This document shows, one piece after another, positions 11,716-23,639 of a stretch of 64,000 nucleotides of DNA. Origin of the DNA: Cornus controversa (lineage: Eukaryota; Streptophyta; Magnoliopsida; Cornales; Cornaceae); assembly GCA_026545225.1 (NCBI GenBank), contig CM048852.1, forward strand, positions 13,736,146 through 13,800,145, in the 5' to 3' direction. The notes under the pieces were generated by a model, which ran no database searches, was not told the DNA's origin, and saw only the letters and a list, made by a program, of their open reading frames with translations. Position 1 is the first letter of the stretch. Every line of letters starts with the position of its first letter. The position numbers and the translations under genes are program-made.

Positions 11716-12639
11716 GATTCCATAAAATCTAGTGGAGATATTCAAGACCAATAGTAAAATATTAAAGTAGTTCATGATGGATGATGTAAATTAAAGAACA
11801 AGACTCTTGAATTCAGAACCAATAATATCAAATAACAAGATGTACAAAAATTAAAAGAAATTGAGTTATAGAGATGAAGTAGAGAGAGAGAAAGAGCACT
11901 AATAGAAGCTTGGAATTTAGGTACATCAGACCCTCTAATTACGTAAATCAAATAGCAATTAACATAGCAATTAACAGTTCCAAGACCCATCAATTCAAAT
12001 ACAAATTATGATCAACCATATAGTCCTGGATTTCTAAAATATTACAGTAAAATATAAAAAAGTTTTCATTGTTTTGATTCTCGATAAAATATAAGGAAAC
12101 TTAAGTTGAAAAAAGTTTTGTTATTTTTACATTCAAATAAATTAATAATCAAGTCAACTAATGATTCTTCCAGATCTATACATGAAGAGTTCATTTTTTT
12201 CATTTTCACTAAAGTAAGAATTCATATATCTAATCATTTTCTTTCACTCAATTCTTTAGCAACCAAATCGAGTCATCAAAGCAAAATATGTGAATGAGGC
12301 GAATCTATAGCTTTCAAAGCTCAAGAATTTGTAATGAACATAAGAATACATCAACGCCACAGAAAAAGCATACCCCAAATAATGAACATCTATAGATCAA
12401 CAACAAAGAAGAAAGAAGTTTTCAATCCAGCAAGGAATAAGAAATTTTGAACATTCTCATAGGTGGGACTTAAAGTGGCACATAGTTGAGAGATCCTAAA
12501 AAGTAAAGATTGTCTATTTATTGACATCAAACAAATCATTCAACGAGTATCCTAACGGTTCTATAATTACCCATAAAATGAAATAAATTAAACCTATTTG
12601 TATATCCAACAAGTGGATTGAATTTACGGCAGAAATCCA

Positions 12640-13700
12640 AAGGAACCAATCGAGTTGCGCTCCTTCAACATGAACAAACTAGGGTTTTAGAGTAGCGAAT
12701 CGCCACAATCGCCACCACAAAGGAGACAGAATGGATCGGCGACTCAAAATTGTTACTTGGTGTACTTGGATCGAGTTGTGCTCCGTCAACACGAACAAAC
12801 TAGAGTTTCAAAGTAGCAAATCACCACAATCGCCACCACAAAGGAGAGAGAATGGATCGACAACTCATAATCATTACTTGGTGCACTTGGATCGAGTTAT
12901 GCTCCTTCAACACGAACTAGGGTTTATGACGCCGGACAGAATAGTGATTATTTTGTAGGCTAAGGGCAACAGAAAATAAACAGAAAGAAAGCACGAGAAT
13001 TGCCCAAAAACTCAGAGAAAAGTCTCTGGTATTCAATATTATTATTCAAAATCAAAAGTATCTTCGAATCAAGCCACAAGCCGGGTTATATAGCTGAACT
13101 TCGTCAACATTACCAAAAATAGCAAAAACCTAATATTCTTGCCAAAATAAAATACGAAATAAAAGAAGGAAGTTGCCAGAGTTCTGGCCCAAATCAAGTC
13201 CAGAATCTCTTCCTAATCAACAAAATAAATATTACCAAAAAAAGAAAGAAATAACTAAAATTAGGGATTCGGAGGGGAAAACAGTGGATTTTGGCCTCGA
13301 AAAAATACTCACCCAGCATTAGCTAGGTGCCCAAGACGTGCGCGCTAAACCAAGCTTTTCGAATTGTGGTCATAAGGCAATTCTGACACCTATAGCCAAA
13401 GTTATGACCAAAATACTGAAGCGCATCTAAAAATACCCTAATTAGTGACAAGGTCACGATTTCCTGCCATCTTTACGCTGATCTGCCAACTCAAGATATT
13501 TCAGTGCCATTAATGTATCGTCTGACAGCTCAGCATCATCTAACTCGGATGCTCCTGCATCAGTTTAAGAGTACCGAATTGCCACAATCGCCACCACAGA
13601 GGAGAGAGAATGGATCGGCGACTCAGAATCGTTACCTAGTGTGAGTTGTGCTCCTTTAACCACAATCGCCATCACAGAGGAGAGAAGGATCGACCAAAAA
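12640..13700. repeat. ~119-bp tandem repeats split by a solo LTR
   Basis: A unit containing ATCGAGTTGTGCTCC, CACAATCGCCACCACA and AGAATGGATCGGCGACTC occurs from about 12640 and again from about 12770. A third copy starts at about 12890, is cut at 12926 by the solo LTR, and resumes at 13568. A shorter fourth copy runs to about 13700. The CGCC(A/T)CCACA motif recurs in each. Coding function is not evident. Confidence 0.85.
12927..13562 (-). mobile_element. Solo LTR with TSD GTTTA
   Basis: The 636-bp element has TG...CA ends and is flanked by GTTTA at 12922-12926 and 13563-13567. It lies inside a unit of the 119-bp repeat, so its borders are independently supported. Read on the minus strand it begins TGATGCAGGAGCATCCG. 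The orientation is inferred from that start and from a T-rich leader-like end. No internal coding region remains, which is typical of LTR-LTR recombination. The lineage is not resolved. Confidence 0.85.
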
Positions 13701-13719
13701 TGCCCTATATACTTGTTGC

Positions 13720-13952
13720 GAATTTTGGGCTTTTTGTGTCCTCTGCTATAGTATTTGTGCTGGACCACTTCGCCCGCTACAATGCTAAAACACTGCAAAA
13801 TAGCCCAAGGCTGTTTTGTATTTGGGCAGCTTTATTTGAAATGTTACAGAACTATACACAACAAAACAAATCTCACCAAACATGTATTGAGTGTAATTTT
13901 AGTTACTATAGTGGGCCTGCAACAAAAACACAACCACACAAGCCCAAAATTC
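13720..13952. mobile_element. Possible small foldback/MITE
   Basis: The sequence is bounded by 13-bp perfect inverted repeats, GAATTTTGGGCTT at 13720 and AAGCCCAAAATTC at 13940. The interior is 207 bp and non-coding. I see no clear target-site duplication, so this is tentative. Confidence 0.35.
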
Positions 13953-14167
13953 ATGATAGTGTTATGTTTTGATAAATTTTCTGCCCAATTACATATCAGC
14001 ACTGGAGCAAGGAAGCACTTAACCCACTAATCGCATCACACAAAATCAAAACTGAAAACAACTTTGCTCATTTCCCACCAAAATTTCTCTCTCCTCTCGC
14101 ACAACTTCCTCTGGCGATTTGAAGGCCAAGCCCTATTTCTGATACTTTTTGACAAGAAGACCAAGAT

Positions 14168-14277
14168 CTTGGCTATGGAGAGAACCAGTTGTCATAAGGT
14201 TTCATACGCAAGGTCTACGACACTCTCTGCCCAGATCCTCTCACCACCATCGTCTCCTCCGTCACCGTTCTCTATGT
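14168..14277 (+). pseudogene. Lifeguard/BAX-inhibitor-1-like gene fragment
   Basis: Translation gives GYGENQL, a stop, then GFIRKVYDTLC and LTTIVSSVTVLY. This corresponds to the N-terminal part of plant LIFEGUARD (BI-1-like, multi-pass membrane, cell-death-suppressing) proteins, where YGENQLRWGFIRKVYG leads into the first membrane helix. The TAA replaces residues just before GFIRKVY. Only ~36 codons are present. The reading then passes directly into rhomboid-like sequence in the same frame, so the two fragments are fused. No promoter or further LFG exon is found. Assignment is from remembered family sequence. Confidence 0.6.
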
Positions 14278-14488
14278 AGAGTCCACAGAAACTCAATGGA
14301 CCTCATGGTTGGTCCCTATGATTGTGGTGGCCAATATTGCTATGTTCGTTGTAATCCCTTGTTTTCGCAAGGAACCGGGTTTCAACATCTCTATCTATTT
14401 CTGTCGGCAGAGTCCCATTATTGAGATACCTGACATTGATATCAGTTTATTTCCCCTGATGTACCCGATTGTTGTTGTTGATGTTTAT

Positions 14489-16338
14489 TGTAATATCCCA
14501 AAAATTTTAAAATAGATTTTTAAAATATTTTGAGGGTTAGATGAGTAATTTTGAGTATATATAATTATAATATAATTATATATATATTTATGTTTAGCAA
14601 ACAATATTAGGGATTTAAATTTAAATAGAATCCTAATCCTAATGATGTGAATTTTGAATATTTGATTCAATATTTGATTTGAGTTTTGAGCCTCAAACTA
14701 GCAGAACGATGTGAATTTTGAAGGCCTAATGTAACAGAAGTGGTTATTTATAAAGAATTTGTAAACCACTCCGATATTACGTTTGTGTATAGATATACCT
14801 AGATAGTTTCTTGTAACAACTCTGGATACTTTTTAGATATTTGGTAGTGTAGATATTTTGTAACAAAACTCTTGAAAAAATATATATATATATCTTGAAT
14901 TTTCTGATGATTTGTGATGGGATATTTGGAGAAGAAAATGATCTTCAAATAAAATGATTTTTAATTAGTTTAAATTAGAGAAATTTAGGAGAAAATATTT
15001 TAAACATTCTAGAAATGATGAAAATCCGGAAATGATGTATTTGAGAATAACTAGCCTATTTATGTGAAATATTTGAATTGTGATTGAGTTAGGTGGGGAA
15101 ATCGATTTAAAATTCGATAAAGGCTTGTTTATAGAAAAAAAAAGGGTAAGAAATTAGATTATGAAATTTTATCGAGATCTATATTTGAGATTAAGGACCT
15201 TCACAAATTTTGTACTCTCACTACTTGCATCTTGTCTGCTTGAGTAATAATTAAAGTGTATAGAAACACGTTGATCGATTATTGATTAAATTTGCTTACT
15301 CTTGTTGTCTACTTTGAGTAATGATTAAAGTGTATAGAGACACGTTGATTATTGATTGAATTTTCTTAATGTTTCATATGTTTGATAAATCAACATAATT
15401 GGTAATTAATGAATGTTATCTGATTAGTCGGAGGGTAGTCCGGGACTAACCCTATGAGGACTTTGATAGGCATGGTCCGGGACTAGCCTATTTGGAAGTG
15501 CACTATCCTTTTTGTATGGCCATAGGGTTAAGCGTACCCTTATTATGTGGACGTGGTCCGGGACTATCTGGGTGAGTAGACATACAAGTCCAACCACATG
15601 TGTGACCTTCGATAGTCCGAGACTATGCGATGCACACCATTTTTGTTGGCTGAGCTAGCCATTTATTGGAGGGGAGCCCGGGGCTCATGTGAGATGTTTA
15701 ATTGAGATAATTGTGACATAAATTAAATGGTGAGAACTTGAAGTTTTGATATGTTAATTAGTGCGTTATTAATTGTTATATGATGTTGACGATGGTAAGG
15801 TATAAAATTCATAAAATGACTTCAGATGAGTTATACACGATCCATGCATTTTATATGAGATTGTGCATTTTTTTTAATTAATGTTTGTTTAATTTAACTG
15901 TCATTGAAGTAATATAATCGGTTGTTGCGAGTTACTTTTATATATGAGAATATAAAGTCAGGTCAATTTGCTGAGCAGGGAATGTGTTTAGCAATCCCTT
16001 GTTGAGCTTGTGAGCTCACTCCTTAACAATTTTCAGGTACTCGTTGGCTATGTATATGAAAGAGAGCAATGGTGGAGATGGAGATCATCTAGTTTATTTT
16101 CTTATTTCTAGTTAGTTCAGTCACTTCTGTTATTGAGAACTCATGTAACGAGGATGACGTTAGTTAGTGGAATTTGATTAGTGTTGAGGTATGGATTCAT
16201 TTAGTATTTAATAGAATTATTGAATGAAGATGATTTCATTTAATGTTTTGTGGTTGGTTGTGAATGTTATATTTAAATCATGCACTAAATTTAAGTATGG
16301 GACGAGAGTTTCCTTAGTTTAAATTTGGGGGCGTGACA
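14489..16338 (+). mobile_element. Solo LTR, Ty3/gypsy type, TSD TTTAT
   Basis: The 1850-bp LTR runs from TGTAATATCCC to GGGGGCGTGACA and is flanked by perfect 5-bp duplications TTTAT (14484-14488 and 16339-16343). It carries TTGAGCTTGTGAGCTCA near 16000, as in the remnant ending at 9885. It has no internal region. It was inserted inside the already rearranged rhomboid fragment, so it is the youngest layer there. Confidence 0.93.
15436..15625. promoter_or_regulatory. Repeated dyad TAGTCC-G-GGACTA in the solo LTR
   Basis: The motifs TAGTCCGGGACTA, TGGTCCGGGACTA, TGGTCCGGGACTA and TAGTCCGAGACTA start at 15436, 15473, 15554 and 15613. Each is a near-perfect inverted repeat around a central base. 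They lie in the part of the LTR where promoter sequences are expected. Function is inferred from symmetry and recurrence only. Confidence 0.5.
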
Positions 16339-16653
16339 TTTATAGTTCCTTCTCTTCGATCTTATCCTAGTGAGGGGACGAGTAATCTTTCTCCACATCG
16401 CCAAGGGGTTTCGGGGAAGGGACTTGTCTCGTTCAATTACAGGCTTGATCCAGTATTAGGATGGATGAGATTGACCCAAGCAGAAAGATCTCCAGAGATA
16501 GGAGTTCGGGCATTTCTATCGTGGAATCATGTATGTCAACAATTGCCCCAAGAACAATCTTGGGTTCAAAGGTGCTTGCGTGGCAAAATTTCTTGGGAGA
16601 TTATCTTTTGAGCCTCTCAAAGAAAACCCTCTCTTTGGCCCTTCCTCTTCAAC

Positions 16654-19600
16654 GTAATGTTTCTTTCTTACCCATTTCTTAGCTGTATCAATTGATAGTT
16701 GTTTGGACTTTTAGAGTTTAGTTTTTATCGATTGCAGTCTTTCCATGAATCTGGGTTTTGGGTTTTATCAACTTTCTCATTTCCATCTAAATCTCAGCTA
16801 TAAGATGTTTGTGTGGGAATTTCTTGTTCTTGTGTATATTTTCATCTCTCAATTTGTGTTATTTAATTCGATTAGGATTGATTTATTGATTGAGAGTGTT
16901 CTGTGTGCGTTTGTGCTTGTGGGTTTCTTATATATGGATGTGTTTTTGTTTGAAGCTTTATAGCAAGATCTTCCCGTGGAAATTTCTTGTTTTTCTAAAA
17001 ACTATCCCTCAATTTTTGTTGTGTTCTGGTTTCAATTTGGGTAGGGCTTGTTCTGCAATTGTTGTTTTTGAACTAGTCTGTGTTTTAATTAGCTGATTAA
17101 GGATCTTCTTATTGAATTTGGCTTTTGGATTTCTGAAATCTCCAGCCATATCTGCTAATGAGAAACATAATTTGATTGTTTTCCGGCAACGATAGTGATT
17201 TAATGGGGATTTGACTGGAATGGGTTACTAACTTTTTGCTATTTATTGTTGATTTGATCTGGTTTAGATTAAATACATTCACTTTCTTTATGGCTGCCAA
17301 AATAATTGGATTTGATTCGAAGTCATCTTAACAGAAGTTACATATACAAAGTTGTTTTGATCTGCTTGCAAAGTACCTTGAAACCTTCTATTGGATTGCC
17401 TACACTAGTATATAAATGCCCACTACAAGTTTGTAGAGTTCCATGTTTTTATAAATCAATTATTCATAAATAAAAGCTTTTGTAAATTGTCTCTCAAACT
17501 TGGTTAATGCAAGTGTCTTCAGTGTGGCACGATATCTGGTTATCGACTGTCTATTTAAAAAAATAGGAATTTTGTCATTTTTGAAATTGAATCAGGGAGA
17601 TGCTAGTTAAATGTAGTATGTTGTTTTTAAATGCAGCCGAGGAGTTGTAGTTTCATTGGTGTAGCAGTTGCAAGCTGCTACTCTAGGTGCTGTTATGATT
17701 AAGGCTTTCTTAAGTTGAGTGTTAGAGGTTTAAATGTATGTGGTTCTTGCTGGAAAAAGATAATTCTAGGCTTACTTTTTGTAAATTAAAAAAAGTTTCA
17801 CTTCTTGTTTTAAGTGTCATACAAAAACATATGATTTGATTTTTCAACGTCCATATGAATGATTAGACTTAATCTCAAGTCAGCAATGGCCTTAATTCTT
17901 AAGTTTTGCAATATATGATTTTGCAATATATGATCTTTCTGCCCCCAAATCACTTAAATAGCAAATAACAGAAGGAAAAAATAATGATGCTCTCTTTCCG
18001 CATGCAAAAGAGCTTAAAGTTTCCTTTTTTATTTTATTCACTGTCTCCGAGCTTACCTTGTCATGCAACAAATAGCTAAATTGAGAGCATGTTGACCTAC
18101 ATTCTCTTGAAACGCTTGCCTAAACCATCCTGGAATTAGAACAGCCATATGTACAAACTAATGCCCCTAACATATCATGTTCCAACTACATTTATGATAT
18201 CATCCTGAAAATAAAATAGCTATATTAATGAACTAATGCTCTTTACACAAGGAATCCTAATTTCTTAATCTACCATTTTTTTTCCAAGTGGCACTTTACT
18301 TATAAATTCACATATTTATGTGGTTCTAATTGTATTTAATTCTCACGTATCTGATCTCTATATTCAATACGAAATAGGGTTTTTGGGTTTGATATAAAGG
18401 ATGTGAATGTTTTTGTTGATTTTTTTTTTGGAGATGTGTTTGGTATTTTGTTAGACTCCATTTGGTAGAGGTTTACTTTATATGTAATCAATTTAAAGTA
18501 ATTTAAACTTGCTTTGAATTTTGTTTATTTTATTTATCATGTATGCTGGCATTAAGTTATATATTCATCTGTTGTTATAAGTTCATCCTATTTATTACTT
18601 AGTACTTGGATTTTTAAGTATAAGCAATTTTTTGCTATTTAAAATGCTTAGATGCATTTAATTAAAATTCATATTACAGACATCGTATCTGGAATTGTGG
18701 TTTTTTCATCGTTTTTTCTTTTTGTGTTTTGCTGCATGTGAATTGCAACTAGATTTTTTACTTGGCTATATATCCAATTTTGTCCAATAGTATAATAGAA
18801 AAAATTGGCACCGTTTAAGGAAGGTCAAAGTCTTTGTCAAATGGAAAAGGAGAGAAATTAACAAGACGTAGAAACCAAAACATAAGAAACAGAATATACA
18901 GACCTTAGTGAATCTAATGGAGGATTGGGATTAAAGAAAATCTTCAAAAAGAACAAATACACACACACATATATTACCCAGTCTAGTCTTGCCTACATGC
19001 CCTACTCGAGGTGTTGATAGGAAAAGCCTGGAGATAAACTCTCAGCATTATTTTGTGTAAAGTGGCAGCATTTATAATTAGACCTGCATTCTCATGCTTG
19101 TCGGCCAGTGGCCCCTAACAAAACATCCAATTATTTATTGTAACAAAAGCCCAATACGTGAAATGATAGCCAGATAAGTAATATTATTATCTCCACTATT
19201 ACTTTTATGATCTTCTTGCATGTGTTTAGCATTCAAACTCTTGTGATTCAAGTATGGATTCAGAAAAGAGAAAAATGAGAATAACAATGATGTTTTCTCT
19301 CTTATTTTCCTACTTTCTAGAATTAGTAGATATCTTTCAATAATCTCAATTTCACTTTAACTTAATAAGATGTTAAATTCTAATTGATTTAATGTTTTAT
19401 CTCTTAACGGCTTTTCTTTTTCTCTGACTACAACCTCTTTGCTAGCACATGCTTGTTCTGTTTTTGTGAATCCTGTAGTGTAAGGTGAGGTCATTACACC
19501 ATTGAGACTTCCTTTGTTTTGATTGTGCTCAATTATAAGGTTTTAGATACTGTAAAGTGATTCTGTTTGTAAGGTGTTCTGATATTGAGACTTATGCTAA

Positions 19601-19947
19601 TCAGCTATTTATGCCTGGTATTAGATATCTTGCAAGAATCTGCGTGATTCATGTTTATTGCTTTGAACTATATTGTGAGTCATTGAATATGTAAATGTAA
19701 GTGAAACATGTAATGTATTGGATGTATATCTTGAGCAGTTGTCTTGTTTACCGTATTTGGAATTCGGAAGAAGGATCCTTTTCCCCCCTCCTATCTTTTC
19801 TATTACTTGGATATAAGAGATGGGATTCGTTTTTTGTTTGTTGTTCTTCTAGAAGGTATCATTGTTCTTCTTGACTAATGGGCTTGTATGGCTAGAATTG
19901 GTGGTTTTCTTCATCTGTGTTCTACTCAATAGATTATGTTTTCTTCC
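16654..19947. other. Non-coding, intron-like DNA
   Basis: This begins with the donor of the rhomboid-like exon and stays T-rich and stop-dense. I searched by eye for the next rhomboid exon (the EKxGAL...GWRL...WLHAG region) and did not find it. No other gene, tRNA or complete element was recognised. Confidence 0.55.
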
Positions 19948-20975
19948 TAGGGATGTCAACGGGGCGGGTTTGGCTAACCCTTCCTTGCCCTGTTAGAAAA
20001 TCAAGCATAACAACCATGCCCCTACCCCGGGACGGGGTTTTGGTAACAATAGCATCCTCGCCCTGGGAAGGTAATTGGGATACTGTCCCTCCCTCGACGT
20101 CTCGTCCCGCCCCATTTAAGACTCAATTTTATTTTTAGAAACTCTAAAATTCAAAAAATGAATCATGTAAACCCTACCAAAAATCACCGCAAAAATAAAA
20201 AACATAAACATAAAAGATGATATATATATAACTGGATAGAGAGAGAGAGAGAAAGAGAAAGAGGGGGGGGGGGGGGGAAGAGAGAGTTCTCACAGGAACT
20301 CTAAGCGTCTAAGCCATGGACCATGGTTAAAACGAGATAGAGAGTGTGAGGTAGAGAGTTCTCACTGGAACTCTAAGCCATGACCCTGGAGAGAGAGAGC
20401 GAGAGAGGGAGAGAGAATACCTTCACCGGAATGGCATAAATGGCTGACAGAAGGCTACTTTGAGAGTGGGAGAGGTTAGTGAGGATAGCGGTGCAACTGG
20501 TGTTCTCTCTATCTCGTCAAGTCTCTAGGTCTAGGATGAAAATGATGAATTGAATACATAAAATTGTAGTATACTATGTATATATATATATATGAGGGTA
20601 GTAAAGGAATATTTTAGTAAAACTAAGGGTATATATATATTTATATATAATCGGGATGCGTTTAACTATAAATCCGCCCTCAAACCAGAGTCAGGTTTTA
20701 AATCAAAATACCTTACCTGCCCCTACCCCGTTTAGGGGCCTACTAAGGGAAGGGTGGGGCGGGAAGGAGAAAATTACCACTCCTATTTCTTCCTTGGTGG
20801 TTTAGTTTGAGGTCATTTTTTCAAATGCATTGGAGCAATTGCTTCTTGACCAATTGGGTTGTATGACTCAGAATTGGTGGCTTTCGTCTTTGGACATCTG
20901 TATTCTACTCGATAGAATATGGTTTCTTCCTCTGTGGTTTAGTTGAAGTCATTTGTTCAAAGGCATTGGAGCTAG
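19866..20975. repeat. Local direct duplication, one copy split by the hAT element
   Basis: The sequence running from GAATTGGTGG through CTACTCAATAGATTATG to a TTCTTCC block and a GGTTTAGT block occurs at ~19866-19947, continuing at 20786-20840 after the hAT insertion. It occurs again uninterrupted at ~20841-20975. The copies differ at several positions. The duplication predates the insertion because only the first copy is interrupted. Confidence 0.75.
19948..20785. mobile_element. Non-autonomous hAT-type DNA transposon, TSD TTTCTTCC
   Basis: The 838-bp element starts TAGGGATGTCAACGGGGCGG and ends TTACCACTCCTA, which are short imperfect inverted termini of the TAGGGNTG type. A perfect 8-bp duplication TTTCTTCC flanks it (19940-19947 and 20786-20793), which is diagnostic of hAT. 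GC-rich stretches near both ends contain the GGGGCGGG motif. The interior has GA tracts and a run of 15 G (20263-20277) but no transposase ORF. Confidence 0.9.
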
Positions 20976-21304
20976 TGTGGCAACTGTTTTTACTAGGTTT
21001 CACAAGCTGTCAACAATGAGCTATTGTGTTCAGAACTTTATAGTAATTCGTCTTTGCATATGATTTTTGATGCTTTATCTGCCATTGAACTAATTATGTT
21101 CTCTAAAATTTGCCTCCCAAATTCCACTATGGATAAAATTAGATTGATTAAAGCTACTTCACTTTTTTTTTCAAGTTTTATTGAGTTCTAGATTCTTGTA
21201 GAGATAGTAATAATAAATAGGTAATTGGGTTTACTCACTTAGTAACTTCGTTTTTGACACCTAAGTTTCTTCTATGATATACTTGGATGGGAAATCAGTG
21301 CATT

Positions 21305-21470
21305 TAGGGCTGCAAATGAACCGAGCCGAGCATGTTTAGGCTCAGTTTGCCATAGTCAGGAAGGTGTCCGGGCTTGATCGGCAAGCCAAGCTCGTACTCG
21401 GCTTTGCCATGTCTTGGTGAAATCCAGCTTGGGCTCGTTTGTGCCATATATATATATATATTTGTGATAT
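21305..21470. mobile_element. Truncated hAT-like element end
   Basis: It begins TAGGGCTGCAAATGAACCGA, a familiar hAT/MITE-type terminus. GAGCCGAG- and GGCTCG-rich text follows for about 150 bp, then breaks into a TA run. No second terminus or target-site duplication is found. Confidence 0.5.
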
Positions 21471-21544
21471 CATATATCGTTTCTATTTATTGATAATTGT
21501 AGTATGCTTCTGATTGGTTGATTTCTGGGGCACTTTTTTTTTTT

Positions 21545-22870
21545 GAAAGGTAAGTGGGAAATTTATTCAACAAAAGCCAACTGAACAGGATGACTTGGGG
21601 CATACCCCAAGGGGGAACAACAAAAATGGACTCCCCAAATCTATCAAAAAAACCCAGGCAAAAGTCAATGAAAAGCAAAACATTACAGACCCCACCCAAA
21701 ACACCACAAAGCTAGAACCTCTCCCTTAAAACATAAGACTCCTGCTACCATACCACACAAACAGTAATAAATCTACCTCTAAAAACCCCTTTTAATCCTG
21801 AGCACCCATCTGATAACCGACAACACCATCAAAACTGATAGGAGCTGATATCTAGAAATCACTGGGCCTTGCAACAGAAAAGCTGATGCACCATCACCAT
21901 TAGGTAAGAAAGCCATCATGGAATTTGTAGCAGAACACTAAAATAGTCTACCATCCAGACTACTAAACACCACAGCAACACACCAAAACAACCAATTACA
22001 ACCCCACCCAAAGTCACTACCAGCAAAACACCACAGGACCTTGCACCAGAAAAAGGCAAATGCACCATCTCCCATTAATATGACGACCAGCATAAATTTT
22101 CGAGGCAAATCACTTTATAGAAATCTGCCATCAACTACCAATGGCCTAGCACATAAATTCCTCAAGGCAGATCATTGTATAGTATTCTGCTGTCTAAAGA
22201 AAGTTCAATGTCAACTACCAATGGCCTTGCACCAGATTAAGTGTAACACCCGTTCAGACTACTATACACCACAACAACACCAGAAAGTACCTATGGCCTT
22301 GCACCAGTAAAGCAAATGCCCCAGATCCTTAGCCGACGAAATATGCAACACCACCACCCAAAACTGAAAGAATAGGTGCTGTCAATTAAGCTCCAAAGAA
22401 ACTTGCATCAATTGAAGCAAATACACCAGAACCTAAAACATCAGCAGCATAGAATTCATAACCTAAAACATGTATATTAGACTGCCAACCATCACCATTA
22501 AGTATGACAACCAATCATACTACTAAACACCACAGTAACACAGAACACCTCATCAACACACCAAAAAACCAAATACAACCCCAAACACACCTCAAAGCAT
22601 GAGCCTCTACAGTAGGCACATAAGACACAAAACAATAACAACACCCCAGAATTGAAGGAATAGATACTGCCAGCTAACCACAACCCCAAACTTGCATCAG
22701 TTGAAGCAAATACAATAGCACCTAATATATCATCAGCATATAATTCATAACAGATCACTGTATAGCAGACTGCCATCCAGGAATAAGTCATTGCACAACA
22801 TCAACAAATAATGTTTCAGGTAACCTCCACTCCTTTTGCAACCAAAGGTTTATATGAGAACCTTGCAACT
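21545..22870 (-). other. LINE 3' untranslated region with imperfect repeats
   Basis: Downstream of the zf-RVT stop the sequence contains several diverged copies of text around CCTTGCACCAG, CAAATGCACCATC, ATCACTGTATAG and CTACCATCCAG. These look like an internally repetitive 3' UTR. No ORF is credible here. Confidence 0.6.
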
Positions 22871-22873
22871 TCT

Positions 22874-23344
22874 TCAAAGAGCAGACCATAACTCGAACAG
22901 ATTGCACAATCTCACAGCTTCCTGAGTTTTAAACTCATTTGAAAAAATTCTATTATTCCGTTCCATCCAGATTCCTTGCACAGTTGCTGCAAGGGCAAGC
23001 TTGTTAATGACAGCAACAAGAGATCTTCCTTTTAAATTGAAAGTGGCCCAATGGATGATAGACCCCCAATCTGAAGAAGGCCACTGCAGTGCACATTTAG
23101 ACCTGCTGAAAGACCAAATCCTTGATGTAAAACTACAATAAAAAAATAGATGGTCCTTGTCCTCACATCTACTGCTACAAAATAGACAATTCCATTTCAC
23201 TAAAACTCCCCATTCCATTAACCTATATCTGGTTTTCAATTTATCCTTGATTGCCAGCCACCAAAACATGACATGTTTTGGTATTGCTTGAGGGAACCAC
23301 ACAATATCATCCCATGGAACTTTACTTTCTTTCGGCCTCAGCAT
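22874..23344 (-). pseudogene. LINE ORF2 C-terminus, zf-RVT domain
   Basis: The frame encodes VPWDDIVWFPQAIPKHVMFW, CLFCSSRCEDKDHLFFYCSF and the run to GIWMERNNRIF. This is the zinc-binding 'zf-RVT' region at the C-terminus of plant non-LTR reverse transcriptases (C-x2-C then H-x4-C: C..CSS....DHLFFYC). It is separated from the RT thumb ORF by ~300 bp containing stops and shifts. A related segment forms the tandem array at 32216-33180. Confidence 0.9.
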
Positions 23345-23639
23345 TATCCCACGTAGATCTTATTGTAAAATCACCCTTGGCAGGTTGCCATATCACCTTA
23401 TCTTTCCTATCACAATGGGGAACCTAATCAAGTCGAACATTCTGTCTAAAGTTCATCCACTCCAGCGTATTTGTGGAAGGCCATTTCTAAGCATTGTTAT
23501 GAATAACTTCAGAAACTCTAGCTTCCTTACCCAAACCTGAATCTCTAATCATTCTCTCAGTTGCCTGCAGACAGATTGGACCACTGGGAAGCCACCAATC
23601 AAACCATAAAGAGGTATCTTGACCATCCCCAATGATATG

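Larger units (their letters stand above)
10388..12635. other. AT-rich non-coding DNA with simple repeats
   Basis: No gene is recognisable. The region holds a (TA)n run, a 107-bp direct repeat and several GA/CT/TA microsatellites, described separately. The short reading frames look random. Confidence 0.6.
14278..16653 (+). pseudogene. Rhomboid-like (RBL) first-exon fragment, interrupted
   Basis: Plant rhomboid-like intramembrane serine proteases have a first exon with a TQWTSWLVP membrane segment, then MYVNNCP, then a conserved CVAKFLGR...[16 protein letters not shown]. Here WTSWLVPMIVVANIAMFVV is encoded up to 14356. The continuation [20 protein letters not shown], then [20 protein letters not shown], lies at 16529-16653. 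It ends at a GT donor in the position typical of the family's first intron. Between them lies a ~317-bp foreign insert, into which a solo LTR later landed. The catalytic Ser/His exons are absent from the window, so no active protease can be made. A 4-base AATC flanks the insert on both sides (14353-14356 and 16525-16528). Confidence 0.8.

Noticed and set aside
20263-20277. Run of 15 G as a possible G-quadruplex or regulatory site
   Set aside because: It follows a GA microsatellite within a hAT element and is best explained as simple-repeat slippage, possibly with length error in sequencing.
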